From NCBI RefSeq assembly GCF_030068545.1, contig NZ_JASJOR010000003.1, forward strand, positions 1-64,000: a stretch of DNA of 64,000 nt, in the 5' to 3' direction. This document shows positions 1 through 7,574 of the stretch, in pieces. Both the position numbers and the translations under genes were made by a program. The DNA comes from Xanthocytophaga flava. GTDB lineage: Bacteria; Bacteroidota; Bacteroidia; Cytophagales; 172606-1. Position 1 is the first letter of the stretch. Every line of letters starts with the position of its first letter. The notes under the pieces were generated by a model. The model was not told the origin of the DNA, searched no databases, and saw only the letters and a program-made list of their open reading frames with translations.

Positions 1-111
1 GACTGGTTTACTCATGTCTTTGAGCAGTTATTTCATTTAGCCAAAAAAGAACGTAGACGTGTTGACTGTAATGGTTTTCGGTTGTCTCCTAAACAAATTC
101 TTTTCCCTTAG
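1..111 (+). CDS. C-terminal 36 residues of an unidentified protein (cut by window edge)
   Basis: The first codon of the window is already in an open frame that ends at a TAG at 109-111. The visible tail is rich in basic residues (KKERRR) and ends SPKQILFP. The length is too short to assign a family. It is followed by a repeat-filled intergenic region, so this is probably the last gene of the unit to the left. Function unknown; a transposase or a housekeeping gene are both possible. Confidence 0.45.
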   Translation, partial: DWFTHVFEQLFHLAKKERRRVDCNGFRLSPKQILFP

Positions 112-123
112 CCTGACGGCTAT

Positions 124-138
124 GGTGATAACACCAAC
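124..138. repeat. Repeat B, copy 1 (single palindrome)
   Basis: The palindrome GGTGATAACACCAAC is followed by AACGGGCAAAA. It matches the core of the GTTGGTG-type palindromic repeat found in fuller form at 17.4, 29.1, 43.4, 43.8 and 45.4 kb. Only one of the usual two palindromes is recognisable here. Confidence 0.6.
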
Positions 139-268
139 AACGGGCAAAAAAAAGAGCCCTTTTCTCCGATCCTCCCGCCCAAAGGCCAACCCTTACTATG
201 TTCCATAAATTTTTCAATTTTGAGGATTTTAAGAATAATTCTCTTTTTACCCTCTCACCTCCCTCTCT

Positions 269-382
269 GTCCTTCTGAAAGAATCTCGTGACAAGACCGG
301 CGGCTTTTCCGAGTAGAGAATATACTTTCTCTCAGATACCAAACGCGGCTCTATTTGTCACAAGATTCTTTCAGAAGGACAG
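269..382 (-). repeat. Repeat A, copy 1 (inverted-repeat element, minus orientation)
   Basis: The element starts TGTCCTTCTGAAAGAATCTC and ends with the inverse complement, giving terminal inverted repeats of about 27 bp. The asymmetric interior (CCGCCGGTCTTG and CAAATAGAGCCGCGTTTGG on the minus strand) gives its orientation. A flanking module D (197-231, TATGTTCCATAA then a TTTTTCAATTTTGA tract) lies on the left, the same side relative to orientation as in copies 3 and 7. No gene is seen between 112 and 615; the rest of that stretch is unstructured apart from this and repeat B. Confidence 0.85.
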
Positions 383-615
383 GGAAGATGTCTTTTCTTT
401 AGTTGCAGTCCTCTTTTCCTGAAAAGACATAGGACAAGATAAGAGGCCAACCTCGCGGAGAAAAGAAACCTTACACACCTGCACCACCTTTCGCTATTGA
501 AGTTGTCTTTGCTCTATTTGTAACTACTTTGCTTCTCTTTTTCTAAAGGCTGTGATAGTCTTTTCATCAAAATACGGGATGATTCAGGTTTTTATGGAGG
601 TAGGAATTTGGGTTG

Positions 616-1425
616 CTACTCTTTCGTCAGCTCATCTACCACTTTTCCATTTTCATGAACAATGATTTTTGAGACTTTTTGTTTAGTGTCGGTGGCAAAC
701 TCAAACTGAAGGTCCCGTTCTTTGCTAAAAAAGAAGTGTGGCTTTTCAGCAAACATATCCATTCTGGAATTGCTGCTTTCCATAGTCAGGTAGTTGCCAT
801 TCGATTTGATAGTAAAGGAGCCAAACGTTGGATTTTTATAAGTGCCTTCATATTGTTTCAGTGTTTTGGCTGGAAGAGAAATCTCTTTTCGCGTGTTTAT
901 AGGTGGTGCTCCGTGATGATTATAACTCAGTACATACGACATTTTCCACTCATTATTTTCAAGCGTCCAGAAGTTGGTAAAATTAGCCAATCCTTCTCTA
1001 CGTTCCGGTTTTCCATTCTGGCTTACATAGAAATAATGCTCGCCCGAAATAATAGCTCCATAAATGCGGTTTCCGTCTCGCATTGGAAACACCTGAATCG
1101 TACCAGGTACTTCTTCTCGTCTGATTTTTTGATTCGGATTGCCACAAATGTTTTTGGCAAGTGAGTTTGTCAAAGCTCCCGCTCCACTGGTTATTCCTCC
1201 CTTGTCATGATAAAACTGAATAGTAGGTGCGATATAGCGGGCATTCTCGGTCAGATTACATTCATTATAGGTTTTCCAGAAGAGGCTATCCAGATGCAGG
1301 ATAGTAGCCGTCAACTTCTTATTTTCTTCCTGTTCATTATCGTGGGATTGTGCATAAGCAGTCAGAGAAAATCCGGAAAAGATAGTTACAATGGCTAGTA
1401 ACAGAAGCGTAGGAGACGGTCTCAT
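616..1425 (-). CDS. Secreted DUF4440/SnoaL-like protein
   Basis: 269 residues. A clear signal peptide (hydrophobic residues 7-23, cleavage expected after AYA-Q) sends it to the periplasm or outside. Residues about 35-180 have the pattern of an NTF2-like DUF4440 domain (LDSLFWKTYNECNL near the start, FTNFWTLENNEWKMSYVLSY at its end). The C-terminal 80 residues begin LKQYEGTYKNPTFGSFTIK, as in the DUF3471-type beta domains that often follow such modules. The ATG overlaps the stop codon of the DUF6249 gene (ATGA at 1422-1425), so the two are translationally coupled and share the ECF-type promoter at 1798-1825. Substrate and reaction unknown. Confidence 0.85.
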   Translation of the reverse strand: MRPSPTLLLLAIVTIFSGFSLTAYAQSHDNEQEENKKLTATILHLDSLFWKTYNECNLTENARYIAPTIQFYHDKGGITSGAGALTNSLAKNICGNPNQKIRREEVPGTIQVFPMRDGNRIYGAIISGEHYFYVSQNGKPERREGLANFTNFWTLENNEWKMSYVLSYNHHGAPPINTRKEISLPAKTLKQYEGTYKNPTFGSFTIKSNGNYLTMESSNSRMDMFAEKPHFFFSKERDLQFEFATDTKQKVSKIIVHENGKVVDELTKE

Positions 1426-1772
1426 TTTTGATTGTTTTTATAGTGTGATTTCTCGATAAGGTAACTGATGATAAGGCTGATGCCTCCAAATAACAACATC
1501 ATCGCAAAGAATGCACCTTGTCTGGGAACATCCATCTTATTGGCAACCGTATTGCCTAGTAGTATACCAATAGCTATCCCAATCATGAGGAGTCCAAAAC
1601 GCAGTGTCGCTGAGATAACTGCCAGGTTGTTGTTAAATTCTTTGGGGGTTAGCCCTTTTTCCATCAATGTCATTCGTTCGCGGTGACGGGTCATTAGAAT
1701 GACATAGAGTATACCGGCTATGGCTCCAATGGCAACAAATGAGACCAGAAAGTCTCTGAGTATTTCATCCAT
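1422..1772 (-). CDS. DUF6249 inner-membrane protein
   Basis: The ATG at 1772 is preferred over an upstream in-frame TTG at 1802 because the -10-like GTC of the divergent ECF promoter overlaps 1798-1800. The 116-residue product starts MDEILRDFLVSF. It has a membrane segment near residues 7-27, a soluble loop with RHRERMTLMEKGLTPKEF, and two further hydrophobic segments near 50-68 and 83-103. This layout, including the MTLMEKGLTP motif, is typical of DUF6249 proteins that sit beside ECF sigma genes in Bacteroidota. First gene of a two-gene operon with the DUF4440 gene. The molecular role is unknown. Confidence 0.85.
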   Translation of the reverse strand: MDEILRDFLVSFVAIGAIAGILYVILMTRHRERMTLMEKGLTPKEFNNNLAVISATLRFGLLMIGIAIGILLGNTVANKMDVPRQGAFFAMMLLFGGISLIISYLIEKSHYKNNQK

Positions 1773-1797
1773 ATGTTTTTGATTCGTTTTGCCATAT

Positions 1798-1825
1798 GAC
1801 AACCCGGTTTTTCATTGGTTACAAC
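1798..1825 (-). promoter_or_regulatory. ECF-type promoter for the DUF6249-DUF4440 operon
   Basis: On the minus strand the sequence reads GTTGTAACC, then 16 bases, then GTC. The same -35-like block, 16-bp spacer and GTC occur on the plus strand in front of the sigma gene (1857-1884). The AAC...GTC pattern is characteristic of ECF sigma promoters. Transcription would start near 1790, leaving a short leader before the ATG at 1772. Confidence 0.7.
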
Positions 1826-1856
1826 TTTTTTCTAAAAAATTTATTTAGTAAAATTA

Positions 1857-1884
1857 GTTGTAACCAAACCGACAGATGGTTGTC
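1857..1884 (+). promoter_or_regulatory. ECF-type autoregulatory promoter of the sigma gene
   Basis: GTTGTAACC, a 16-bp spacer and GTCTAA precede the sigma-factor ATG at 1896. The GTTGTAACCAA block is the exact inverse complement of the one at 1815-1825, forming an 11-bp inverted repeat whose arms are the -35 elements of two divergent promoters. The distance from GTC to the ATG implies a start site only a few bases upstream of the ATG, hence a nearly leaderless message. Confidence 0.7.
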
Positions 1885-1895
1885 TAACCATCGTT

Positions 1896-2450
1896 ATGAA
1901 AATCTTCGAAGACGAATACTATATCGAACGTGTGCTACAGGGAGATGTCTCTGCCTATCGCTTTTTGGTGGAGCGATACAAGAAGATGGTGTATTCCATT
2001 TCATTGAAGATTCTAAATGATGCACAACATGCAGAAGACGCTGCACAGGATAGTTTTGTAAAGGCTTACGAACGTTTGCATACCTTCGAGAGAAAATCTA
2101 AATTTTCAACCTGGCTATATACTATTACCTATCGCCTCTGCCTGAACAAACTGAAGGAGATGAAACGGGAGTTTACCTTTCTCACAGAGCAATTACCCAA
2201 ATGGGAGGATGAGGAGAGGGTCTTACCAGGTAGTTTCAACGAACAGGATCAGGAGCGTATCATCAAAGAGTCCATTCAGGCATTGCCTCAGCAGGAAGGT
2301 TTGTTAGTGCTGCTCTATTATTATGAGGAAAAGTCTATTCGGGAAATTGAACAGATAACGGGACTGATGGCTTCTAATATTAAGATAAAGCTGCATAGAG
2401 CAAGAAAAGTGCTGGAAAGAAAACTGAGTTATTTAATCGAAGAGAGATGA
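1896..2450 (+). CDS. ECF RNA polymerase sigma factor
   Basis: 184 residues, normal for the ECF class. Region 2 (about residues 15-85) includes FLVERYKKMVYSISLKILN and the DAAQDSFVKAYERL core-binding/-10 helix. Region 4 (about 120-175) includes ALPQQEGLLVLLYYYEEKS and a helix-turn-helix ending KIKLHRARKVLERKL. It directs RNA polymerase to the two AAC-N16-GTC promoters on either side of its own start, by inference from the matching motifs. It overlaps the next gene by four bases (ATGA at 2447), the normal sigma/anti-sigma coupling. Confidence 0.93.
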   Translation: MKIFEDEYYIERVLQGDVSAYRFLVERYKKMVYSISLKILNDAQHAEDAAQDSFVKAYERLHTFERKSKFSTWLYTITYRLCLNKLKEMKREFTFLTEQLPKWEDEERVLPGSFNEQDQERIIKESIQALPQQEGLLVLLYYYEEKSIREIEQITGLMASNIKIKLHRARKVLERKLSYLIEER

Positions 2451-2914
2451 AAGAGAGAAAGTTGAAAAAGACATTACAGAAAATGAATCTGGACGAACCT
2501 TCGGATGCATTTACAGACCGTATCATGTCTCAGATTGCCACAATCGAAGATTTGAGCCTGGAGCCTGCTATTGCCGAAATAGTGAAAAAGAATGTTGCCA
2601 CTGACCCATTAGAAGACTTTACATCCCAGATAATGGCTCAGCTTACACCTAAACGACGGGTAGTGATAGAACCTGTCATTTCCCGCAAAGTATGGCTGTG
2701 GATAGCAGGTGTGGTATCACTAATTCTTTTGGTTGCGATAATGTCATCACGTAAAGGTCAGATAACCTCGCCGGATACCAATGCTGTGATTGATTCATCT
2801 GTACAATTGATCGGGATGTATAGCCAGCAGTGGATTCTTTTTCTGATTGTAATCAGTAGCTTATTGCTGGGAGATTATTTTGTAAGAAGAAAATGGAGTC
2901 CTGTTGTAGAGTAA
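2447..2914 (+). CDS. Putative membrane anti-sigma factor
   Basis: 155 residues. The cytoplasmic N-terminal half contains two copies of a short motif, PSDAFTDRIMSQIA near residues 18-31 and PLEDFTSQIMAQLT near 53-66. Two transmembrane segments follow (about 81-98 and 128-144), with a short basic tail. No zinc-binding HxxxCxxC motif is visible, so it is not a ZAS-type anti-sigma factor. Its position, directly overlapping the sigma gene, and its topology argue that it binds or restrains the sigma factor. Direct evidence for that is lacking. Confidence 0.8.
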   Translation: MKERKLKKTLQKMNLDEPSDAFTDRIMSQIATIEDLSLEPAIAEIVKKNVATDPLEDFTSQIMAQLTPKRRVVIEPVISRKVWLWIAGVVSLILLVAIMSSRKGQITSPDTNAVIDSSVQLIGMYSQQWILFLIVISSLLLGDYFVRRKWSPVVE

Positions 2915-2967
2915 AAGGATAAGGAATACTTTTTTAGTGAACTATCTGTAAAAGAAACAGTTGTTTT

Positions 2968-3732
2968 GTGAAACAGGTATTCTGCAAATTATTCGGAGCG
3001 TATTTCTTAAAGACAGTGCTTGTCTCTGTTTGTGCCTGTCTGAGTTTGTGGACCCCTACTATAGCCAATGCAACGATTTTGCGGTATGAGATTTTTCCGT
3101 TGGATAGTCTGATGAAGGAGCCTCATGATTCATTGGTTGTACATAAAATTAAACCTGTTTTCAGTCTGGATTTTCGCAATTCAACCTTCGACTATCAGCC
3201 TGTCAGCATATGGGGCTTTAATGCGGGCATTGCCTATGGACCTAAAGAACATCATGTTACTCTGGGGTACTACTGGCTGGGATACTTTGCGGAAAAGCGT
3301 TTGAGTAACCTGCGAAAAAATGAAGCTATACAGGCAGATGCCTCCTATTATAACAAAAATGATTTCTGGTTTGTTAGTCTGATTTACTGGCGAAATATCC
3401 TCTTTAGTGAACGTTGGATTGTGAGTATTCCATTGGAAGTAGGAGGAGGGATGGTAAATGTAATGCCCCATGATGTGAGAACAGACCATGCTATTGGTCG
3501 CAGTCACAGAGATTTTTTCGTTCCTGCACAAGCGGGAGTATATGGACAATGGAAAGCCACCCGATGGATTGGATTAAGTGCTCAGGTTGGGTATCGGTAT
3601 GCTGTCTTTCATACTGATGTGAAGCAGCACTTTACTGGAATATATTACTCTGTAGGAGCTGTTGCCTATCCTGAACTTTTTCATTGGGTCTGGAACAGAG
3701 TAATACACAAAAAGAAAAAAGTATACTACTGA
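2968..3732 (+). CDS. Secreted, probable outer-membrane protein of the sigma operon
   Basis: 254 residues from a GTG start, 53 bp after the anti-sigma gene. Residues about 8-35 form a long signal sequence ending near TIANA. The mature part has alternating aromatic/polar strands (VSIWGFNAGIAYGPKEHH, HVTLGYYWLGYF, WIGLSAQVGYRYAVF), as in small outer-membrane beta-barrels. It ends with a basic KKKKVYY tail. As third gene of the sigma unit it may be the envelope target or the stress sensor. No catalytic motif is visible. Confidence 0.75.
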   Translation: MKQVFCKLFGAYFLKTVLVSVCACLSLWTPTIANATILRYEIFPLDSLMKEPHDSLVVHKIKPVFSLDFRNSTFDYQPVSIWGFNAGIAYGPKEHHVTLGYYWLGYFAEKRLSNLRKNEAIQADASYYNKNDFWFVSLIYWRNILFSERWIVSIPLEVGGGMVNVMPHDVRTDHAIGRSHRDFFVPAQAGVYGQWKATRWIGLSAQVGYRYAVFHTDVKQHFTGIYYSVGAVAYPELFHWVWNRVIHKKKKVYY

Positions 3733-3837
3733 ATATAGTATCTGCCAGCTTTAAGAAAATTATCTTACTGGTCTGGCAACAGGTCGTTTATACAAAGTAC
3801 CTTATTACCAGACCAATAGTCTGTATTTTTTCCTCAG

Positions 3838-4665
3838 TTAAGAGTGTTTGATTACCCAGTCTTTAATATCGGTAATGACTATTTCTTTGTCTACATCATT
3901 TAATAAATCATGATAGTGACCTTCGTATAACTTAAGGGTTTTGTCAGAAGAACCTGCCGTATCATAAAAGAACTGGCTTCCACTGTATTTGGTAGCATTG
4001 TCTTTGGTGCCATGTATTATGAAAACAGGTATGGTAATTTTGGGAAATTCTTTTTTCAATCGTTCATCCGCCAGTACCAGTTGTTCCATAGTTTTGGTTG
4101 GTTGCGACTCATTGGCAATGAGAGGATCGTTATTCATAAAGTCTACTACGGCAGTATCACGGGAAAAGTCCTCATTTTTGAGTTTTATTGTATGCAGGTG
4201 TGGGGCTATATGACTTAAGCCTTTGAGTATGGTTAAAGCAAAGTCAGGTGCAGGTACTTGATAGGCAAAGCTTTCACAAATCAGCCCAGTAAGTTTTTCC
4301 TGATGTTCCAGTGTATATATACATGATAATACTCCGCCTGCGCTGTGTCCTAACATAAAAACGGGTAGACCTGGATAGTCTGCTTTCGCACTGTCTACCA
4401 GTGTATCAATGTCGTTTATGTAGTCATAAATACTTTCCACATAAAAACGCTCTCCTTCGGATTGTCCGCGACCTTGTAAGTCAAGAGCATAAACGGCATA
4501 ATTTTGGTCAGTAAACTGATCTGCTACCCATTGGTAATAGCCACTATGAGAATTTAAGCCATGAACAATGACTACTACTCCTCTGGCATCTGCTTGAGGT
4601 AACCAGGTACGGGTAAAAATTTTGAGTCCTGCTTTGTTTGGGAATGTGGCGGTTTGTGGTTCCAT
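3838..4665 (-). CDS. Alpha/beta hydrolase of the monoacylglycerol lipase / S33 type
   Basis: 275 residues from the ATG at 4665; an in-frame extension to 4818 encodes an unlikely basic/hydrophobic leader and is left out. VVVIVHGLNSHSGYY supplies the oxyanion loop and GHSAGG the nucleophile elbow (Ser). The late segment IIHGTKDNATKY carries the acid, and EGHYHDLLND the catalytic His. The LDLQGRGQSEG motif is typical of monoglyceride lipases and lysophospholipases. No signal peptide, so cytoplasmic. It stands alone, convergent with the sigma operon. It probably hydrolyses a monoacylglycerol or related ester. Confidence 0.88.
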   Translation of the reverse strand: MEPQTATFPNKAGLKIFTRTWLPQADARGVVVIVHGLNSHSGYYQWVADQFTDQNYAVYALDLQGRGQSEGERFYVESIYDYINDIDTLVDSAKADYPGLPVFMLGHSAGGVLSCIYTLEHQEKLTGLICESFAYQVPAPDFALTILKGLSHIAPHLHTIKLKNEDFSRDTAVVDFMNNDPLIANESQPTKTMEQLVLADERLKKEFPKITIPVFIIHGTKDNATKYSGSQFFYDTAGSSDKTLKLYEGHYHDLLNDVDKEIVITDIKDWVIKHS

Positions 4666-5325
4666 GTTGATTTGGGTTTGGTTATGTATGATAAGATAGT
4701 AATGGTATTTCTTTCTGGTAAGAATGTGATTTTTAAGTTGAAAGAGTTTACGAATCCGGTTTAGACAGATCAGACAGCTCAATAGATGCACATGAGCAAA
4801 AGAATAACAAACCACCAATCGGGAGGCAAGCTTAATGCTCTGGTTTAACTGAGAGTATACTCTGTAATCTACTGACTTTTAAAATTTAGAACTGGAAATG
4901 ACTTTGAACAAGTCGAGCTACCATAGCATGGTACTTACTTCTGAGAAGAGGTACTCGTATCAGATTGTCTTTACTAAAAAAATAGTGAATAATTTCTCTG
5001 ATTAACACAACTTGCAAATCAAGTCTGCCCGTTGTAAAAAAATGTCGTTTTTTATAGCTGTCCTTGATTTAATTTTCCACTATAAAAAAGAATGTTTTGC
5101 GCCTTATATCATTAGTGTAAGTAAAAAGGACACTTTACTGCTCAAATATGGTTTATTCCTTACAAATCAAAGAGATCTGTCCGCTTTCGTATAGGACATC
5201 GTCTGGTCCTTGGCTTTTAACGATACATATTAAATTAAAATATCTTTATAATCAATGTTTTATAAATATAATTAACTATAAAAGCACTTTTACCTGGTGT
5301 TTTTCGATATACAATAGGAGATTCA
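4666..5325. other. Gene-free stretch between hydrolase and leucine-rich-repeat genes
   Basis: 660 bases, A+T-rich, with only short open frames lacking start sites or family resemblance. The promoter of the hydrolase gene must lie near its left end. No copy of the dispersed repeats was found. Nothing else can be supported. Confidence 0.5.
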
Positions 5326-6258
5326 TTATACCAACACCTTGCAGTTGGGCATCTGAGTATAAAACTCATCAGGAATTACTAGTGTATTGTCTTTGAAAGA
5401 GTAGGCAGACTTATTATTGTAACGGAAGTCAAGTTCTTGTAAAGCTGTCATTTTGATCAGAACTTTAGGAAACTCAGTAAATCGGTTAAAAGACAGATCG
5501 AGCTTACGTAAATGAGTCAATTTAGTAAACGATACAGGTAACTTTTTAAGATTATTAACCGACAAATCCAGTTCTTCTACATTTTCAAAAGCAGCTATTT
5601 CATTTGGAATAGAATCCAGTTTGCAATTGTGAAAGTTAAGTACCCGAAGAGTGGTGGCATTGGGATGGTCGTCTGGAAATTTGATTTTGGTATCTACATT
5701 TGACAGAATCACTTCTTCAGGCTGAGTTCCTTTCCATGTATAATATCCAATTCCGGTATGGAAGTCAAATACGTCTCCATGAGTTAACATTTCCAGTGCT
5801 TTGATTCGAAAAGGATTGCGGTGAGGATAAGACAAAATGAAAGAGAGTCCTTTCCTATATCGTTGAAAGAACAAATAGCCTAACAATGCAGTCTCTTCCC
5901 AGCCTACTGTCTTGCACATCTTGGCCATCTTATCTCGTATATCCTTCTCTTTGGTAGTTTCAATGTTTACAAAAGCTGTTGTATCTTCTATCAGATTTTT
6001 CCAGTCGGATATAGTTTGTTTTGCCAGCAGCTTTCGTATTAAAGTACGCTGACTGGCCTCTGGCAATATTTTGGAATAAATCAAAAGATCTTCATACATC
6101 GAACTAGGCACACCACCCCCTTTCATAATTTCAATAGCCATTTTGCAATTGGCTTCCTCTCCTGTACTTAATAAGCGTCGAAGGTTCTCAATAAACAATT
6201 TTTGTTCTTCATTGACTTCTTCCAGAAATTTTGTAGTCGACATCGTGTGGTCTGCCAT
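5326..6258 (-). CDS. Leucine-rich-repeat protein (tandem paralogue 2)
   Basis: 310 residues, no signal peptide. The N-terminal helical module contains LRRLLSTGEEANCKMAIEIM. A central helical domain (about 75-180) carries TTAFVNIETTKEKDIRDKMA. Then come four or five leucine-rich repeats (about 200-290) with the consensus LxxLDLSxNxLxxLP. It is closely similar over its full length to the next gene upstream (6278-7189), 19 bp away, so the pair arose by tandem duplication and is probably co-transcribed. Such repeats bind proteins. The partner is unknown. Confidence 0.85.
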   Translation of the reverse strand: MADHTMSTTKFLEEVNEEQKLFIENLRRLLSTGEEANCKMAIEIMKGGGVPSSMYEDLLIYSKILPEASQRTLIRKLLAKQTISDWKNLIEDTTAFVNIETTKEKDIRDKMAKMCKTVGWEETALLGYLFFQRYRKGLSFILSYPHRNPFRIKALEMLTHGDVFDFHTGIGYYTWKGTQPEEVILSNVDTKIKFPDDHPNATTLRVLNFHNCKLDSIPNEIAAFENVEELDLSVNNLKKLPVSFTKLTHLRKLDLSFNRFTEFPKVLIKMTALQELDFRYNNKSAYSFKDNTLVIPDEFYTQMPNCKVLV

Positions 6259-6277
6259 ACTTGTTTATTCAGATGAA

Positions 6278-7189
6278 TTAATAGATTTTTACTTTGCAGT
6301 TAGGCAGTGCCTTAAAAAATTCTTCCGGAATAAAGTTTTCTATATTGTTTCCCCGATTTGATATATTTCCCCTCAAGTCTAACTCTTCCAGAGAAGTCAT
6401 TTTCAATAACACAGTAGGAAATGTTGTAATCTGGTTGTTAGACAAATCCAGCTTTCGGAGTTTAGGCAGATGAGCCATTGCTGGTGGAAGTGATTTTAGC
6501 TGATTGTGAGATAAGTCTAACTCTTCCAGATTTTCAAAAACCTTAACCTTAGGAGATACAGATGTCAGTTTGCAATTATGAAAGTTAATGCTTGTTAAAC
6601 TTGCAGCCTGAGGATGGTCATCCGGAAAAGCGATTCCTGTTTTTACGACAGTAGACCAACCTAATGATCCATCTTTTCGATTGGTGTACCCCACACCTTT
6701 ATGAAAATCAAGATAGCCATCGTGTGTTATCATTTCCATAGCTTTGATCCGATAGGGATTATTTTGCGGATAGCTCAGAATAAAAGATAATCCTTTCTCA
6801 AAGCGCTGAAAGAGTAAATAACCCAGTGTGGCAAGCTCCTGCCAACCTACTTTCTGTACCATCCGAGCCATCTTGGCTCGGATATCTTTTTCCTTTGTTG
6901 TTTCAATATTTACAAAAGCTGTTGTATCCTGTATAATAGTATTCCATTCAAATAAGGCCTGTTTTTCGAGTAGTTTACGTATCGCTGCCCGAATAGCTGA
7001 ATTGGAAAGCGTTTTGGAATAGATAATCAGGTCTTCGACCAGTTGGGGAGGTACCCCACCGCCTTTCATAATCTCTATCGCCATCTTGCAGTTGGTTTCC
7101 TCATCACTAGTAAGCAATCGGCGAATGTTAGCCAGGAGTTGGAGTTGTTCTTCGGTTTCTTCTAAAAGAAAGTCTTGTTGAGGATTCAT
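6278..7189 (-). CDS. Leucine-rich-repeat protein (tandem paralogue 1)
   Basis: 303 residues. Same architecture as its neighbour: an N-terminal TNCKMAIEIMKGGGVP segment, the conserved TTAFVNIETTKEKDIRAKMA block, and C-terminal repeats such as NLEELDLSHNQLKSLPPAM. The central region contains FILSYPQNNPYRIKAMEMITH, also shared. It lacks signal or membrane segments, so it should be cytoplasmic. The first 25 residues of the module recur in the leucine-rich-repeat gene at 40.6 kb, which suggests a small family. Function unknown. Confidence 0.85.
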   Translation of the reverse strand: MNPQQDFLLEETEEQLQLLANIRRLLTSDEETNCKMAIEIMKGGGVPPQLVEDLIIYSKTLSNSAIRAAIRKLLEKQALFEWNTIIQDTTAFVNIETTKEKDIRAKMARMVQKVGWQELATLGYLLFQRFEKGLSFILSYPQNNPYRIKAMEMITHDGYLDFHKGVGYTNRKDGSLGWSTVVKTGIAFPDDHPQAASLTSINFHNCKLTSVSPKVKVFENLEELDLSHNQLKSLPPAMAHLPKLRKLDLSNNQITTFPTVLLKMTSLEELDLRGNISNRGNNIENFIPEEFFKALPNCKVKIY

Positions 7190-7388
7190 AGCTGTGTATA
7201 TAAAGTTTTAGCACTTTAAAGTAACTATTCTTTATTCTTCTACAAAGCTTTATGTAAGCCAGATAATCCTAATAAACGGTGAGTAAGGTAAGAAAAATGA
7301 GGTTTTTGTTTTCTGCTTTTCACTCTCATATCTATGTCTTTTTGGAAGAAGTAATCCTTCCTGTCCACCTCAAAGACACTTCCTTCAC

Positions 7389-7501
7389 TGTCCTTCTGAA
7401 AGAATCTTGTGACAAATAGAGCCACGCTTGGTTTGTGAGTGAATTTATACTCCATTCGGAAAGGCCGCCGGTCTTGCCACGAGATTCTTTCAGAAGGACA
7501 G
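7389..7501 (+). repeat. Repeat A, copy 2
   Basis: Starts TGTCCTTCTGAAAGAATCTT and ends CCACGAGATTCTTTCAGAAGGACA in inverse complement of the start. The interior has CAAATAGAGCCACGCTTGG and GGCCGCCGGTCTTGC, giving plus orientation. It lies between the starts of the leucine-rich-repeat genes and the end of the oxidoreductase. Open frames reading through it are by-products of the repeat. Confidence 0.9.
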
Positions 7502-7574
7502 GAAGGAGATAGGGACTGAAAGAGAATGAATCTTTCAGAACAATAAAAGTAGGAGTAGTAGAACAAGAAAAGAT

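Noticed and set aside
679..1164. Open plus-strand frame of 161 codons
   Set aside because: It overlaps the DUF4440 gene on the opposite strand, which has a signal peptide and family motifs; the plus-strand product has none.
7240..7566. Open minus-strand frame of 108 codons between the leucine-rich-repeat and oxidoreductase genes
   Set aside because: It reads through repeat A copy 2; the same residues recur at other A copies (CHKILSEGQKK-like), so it is repeat-derived and not a gene.
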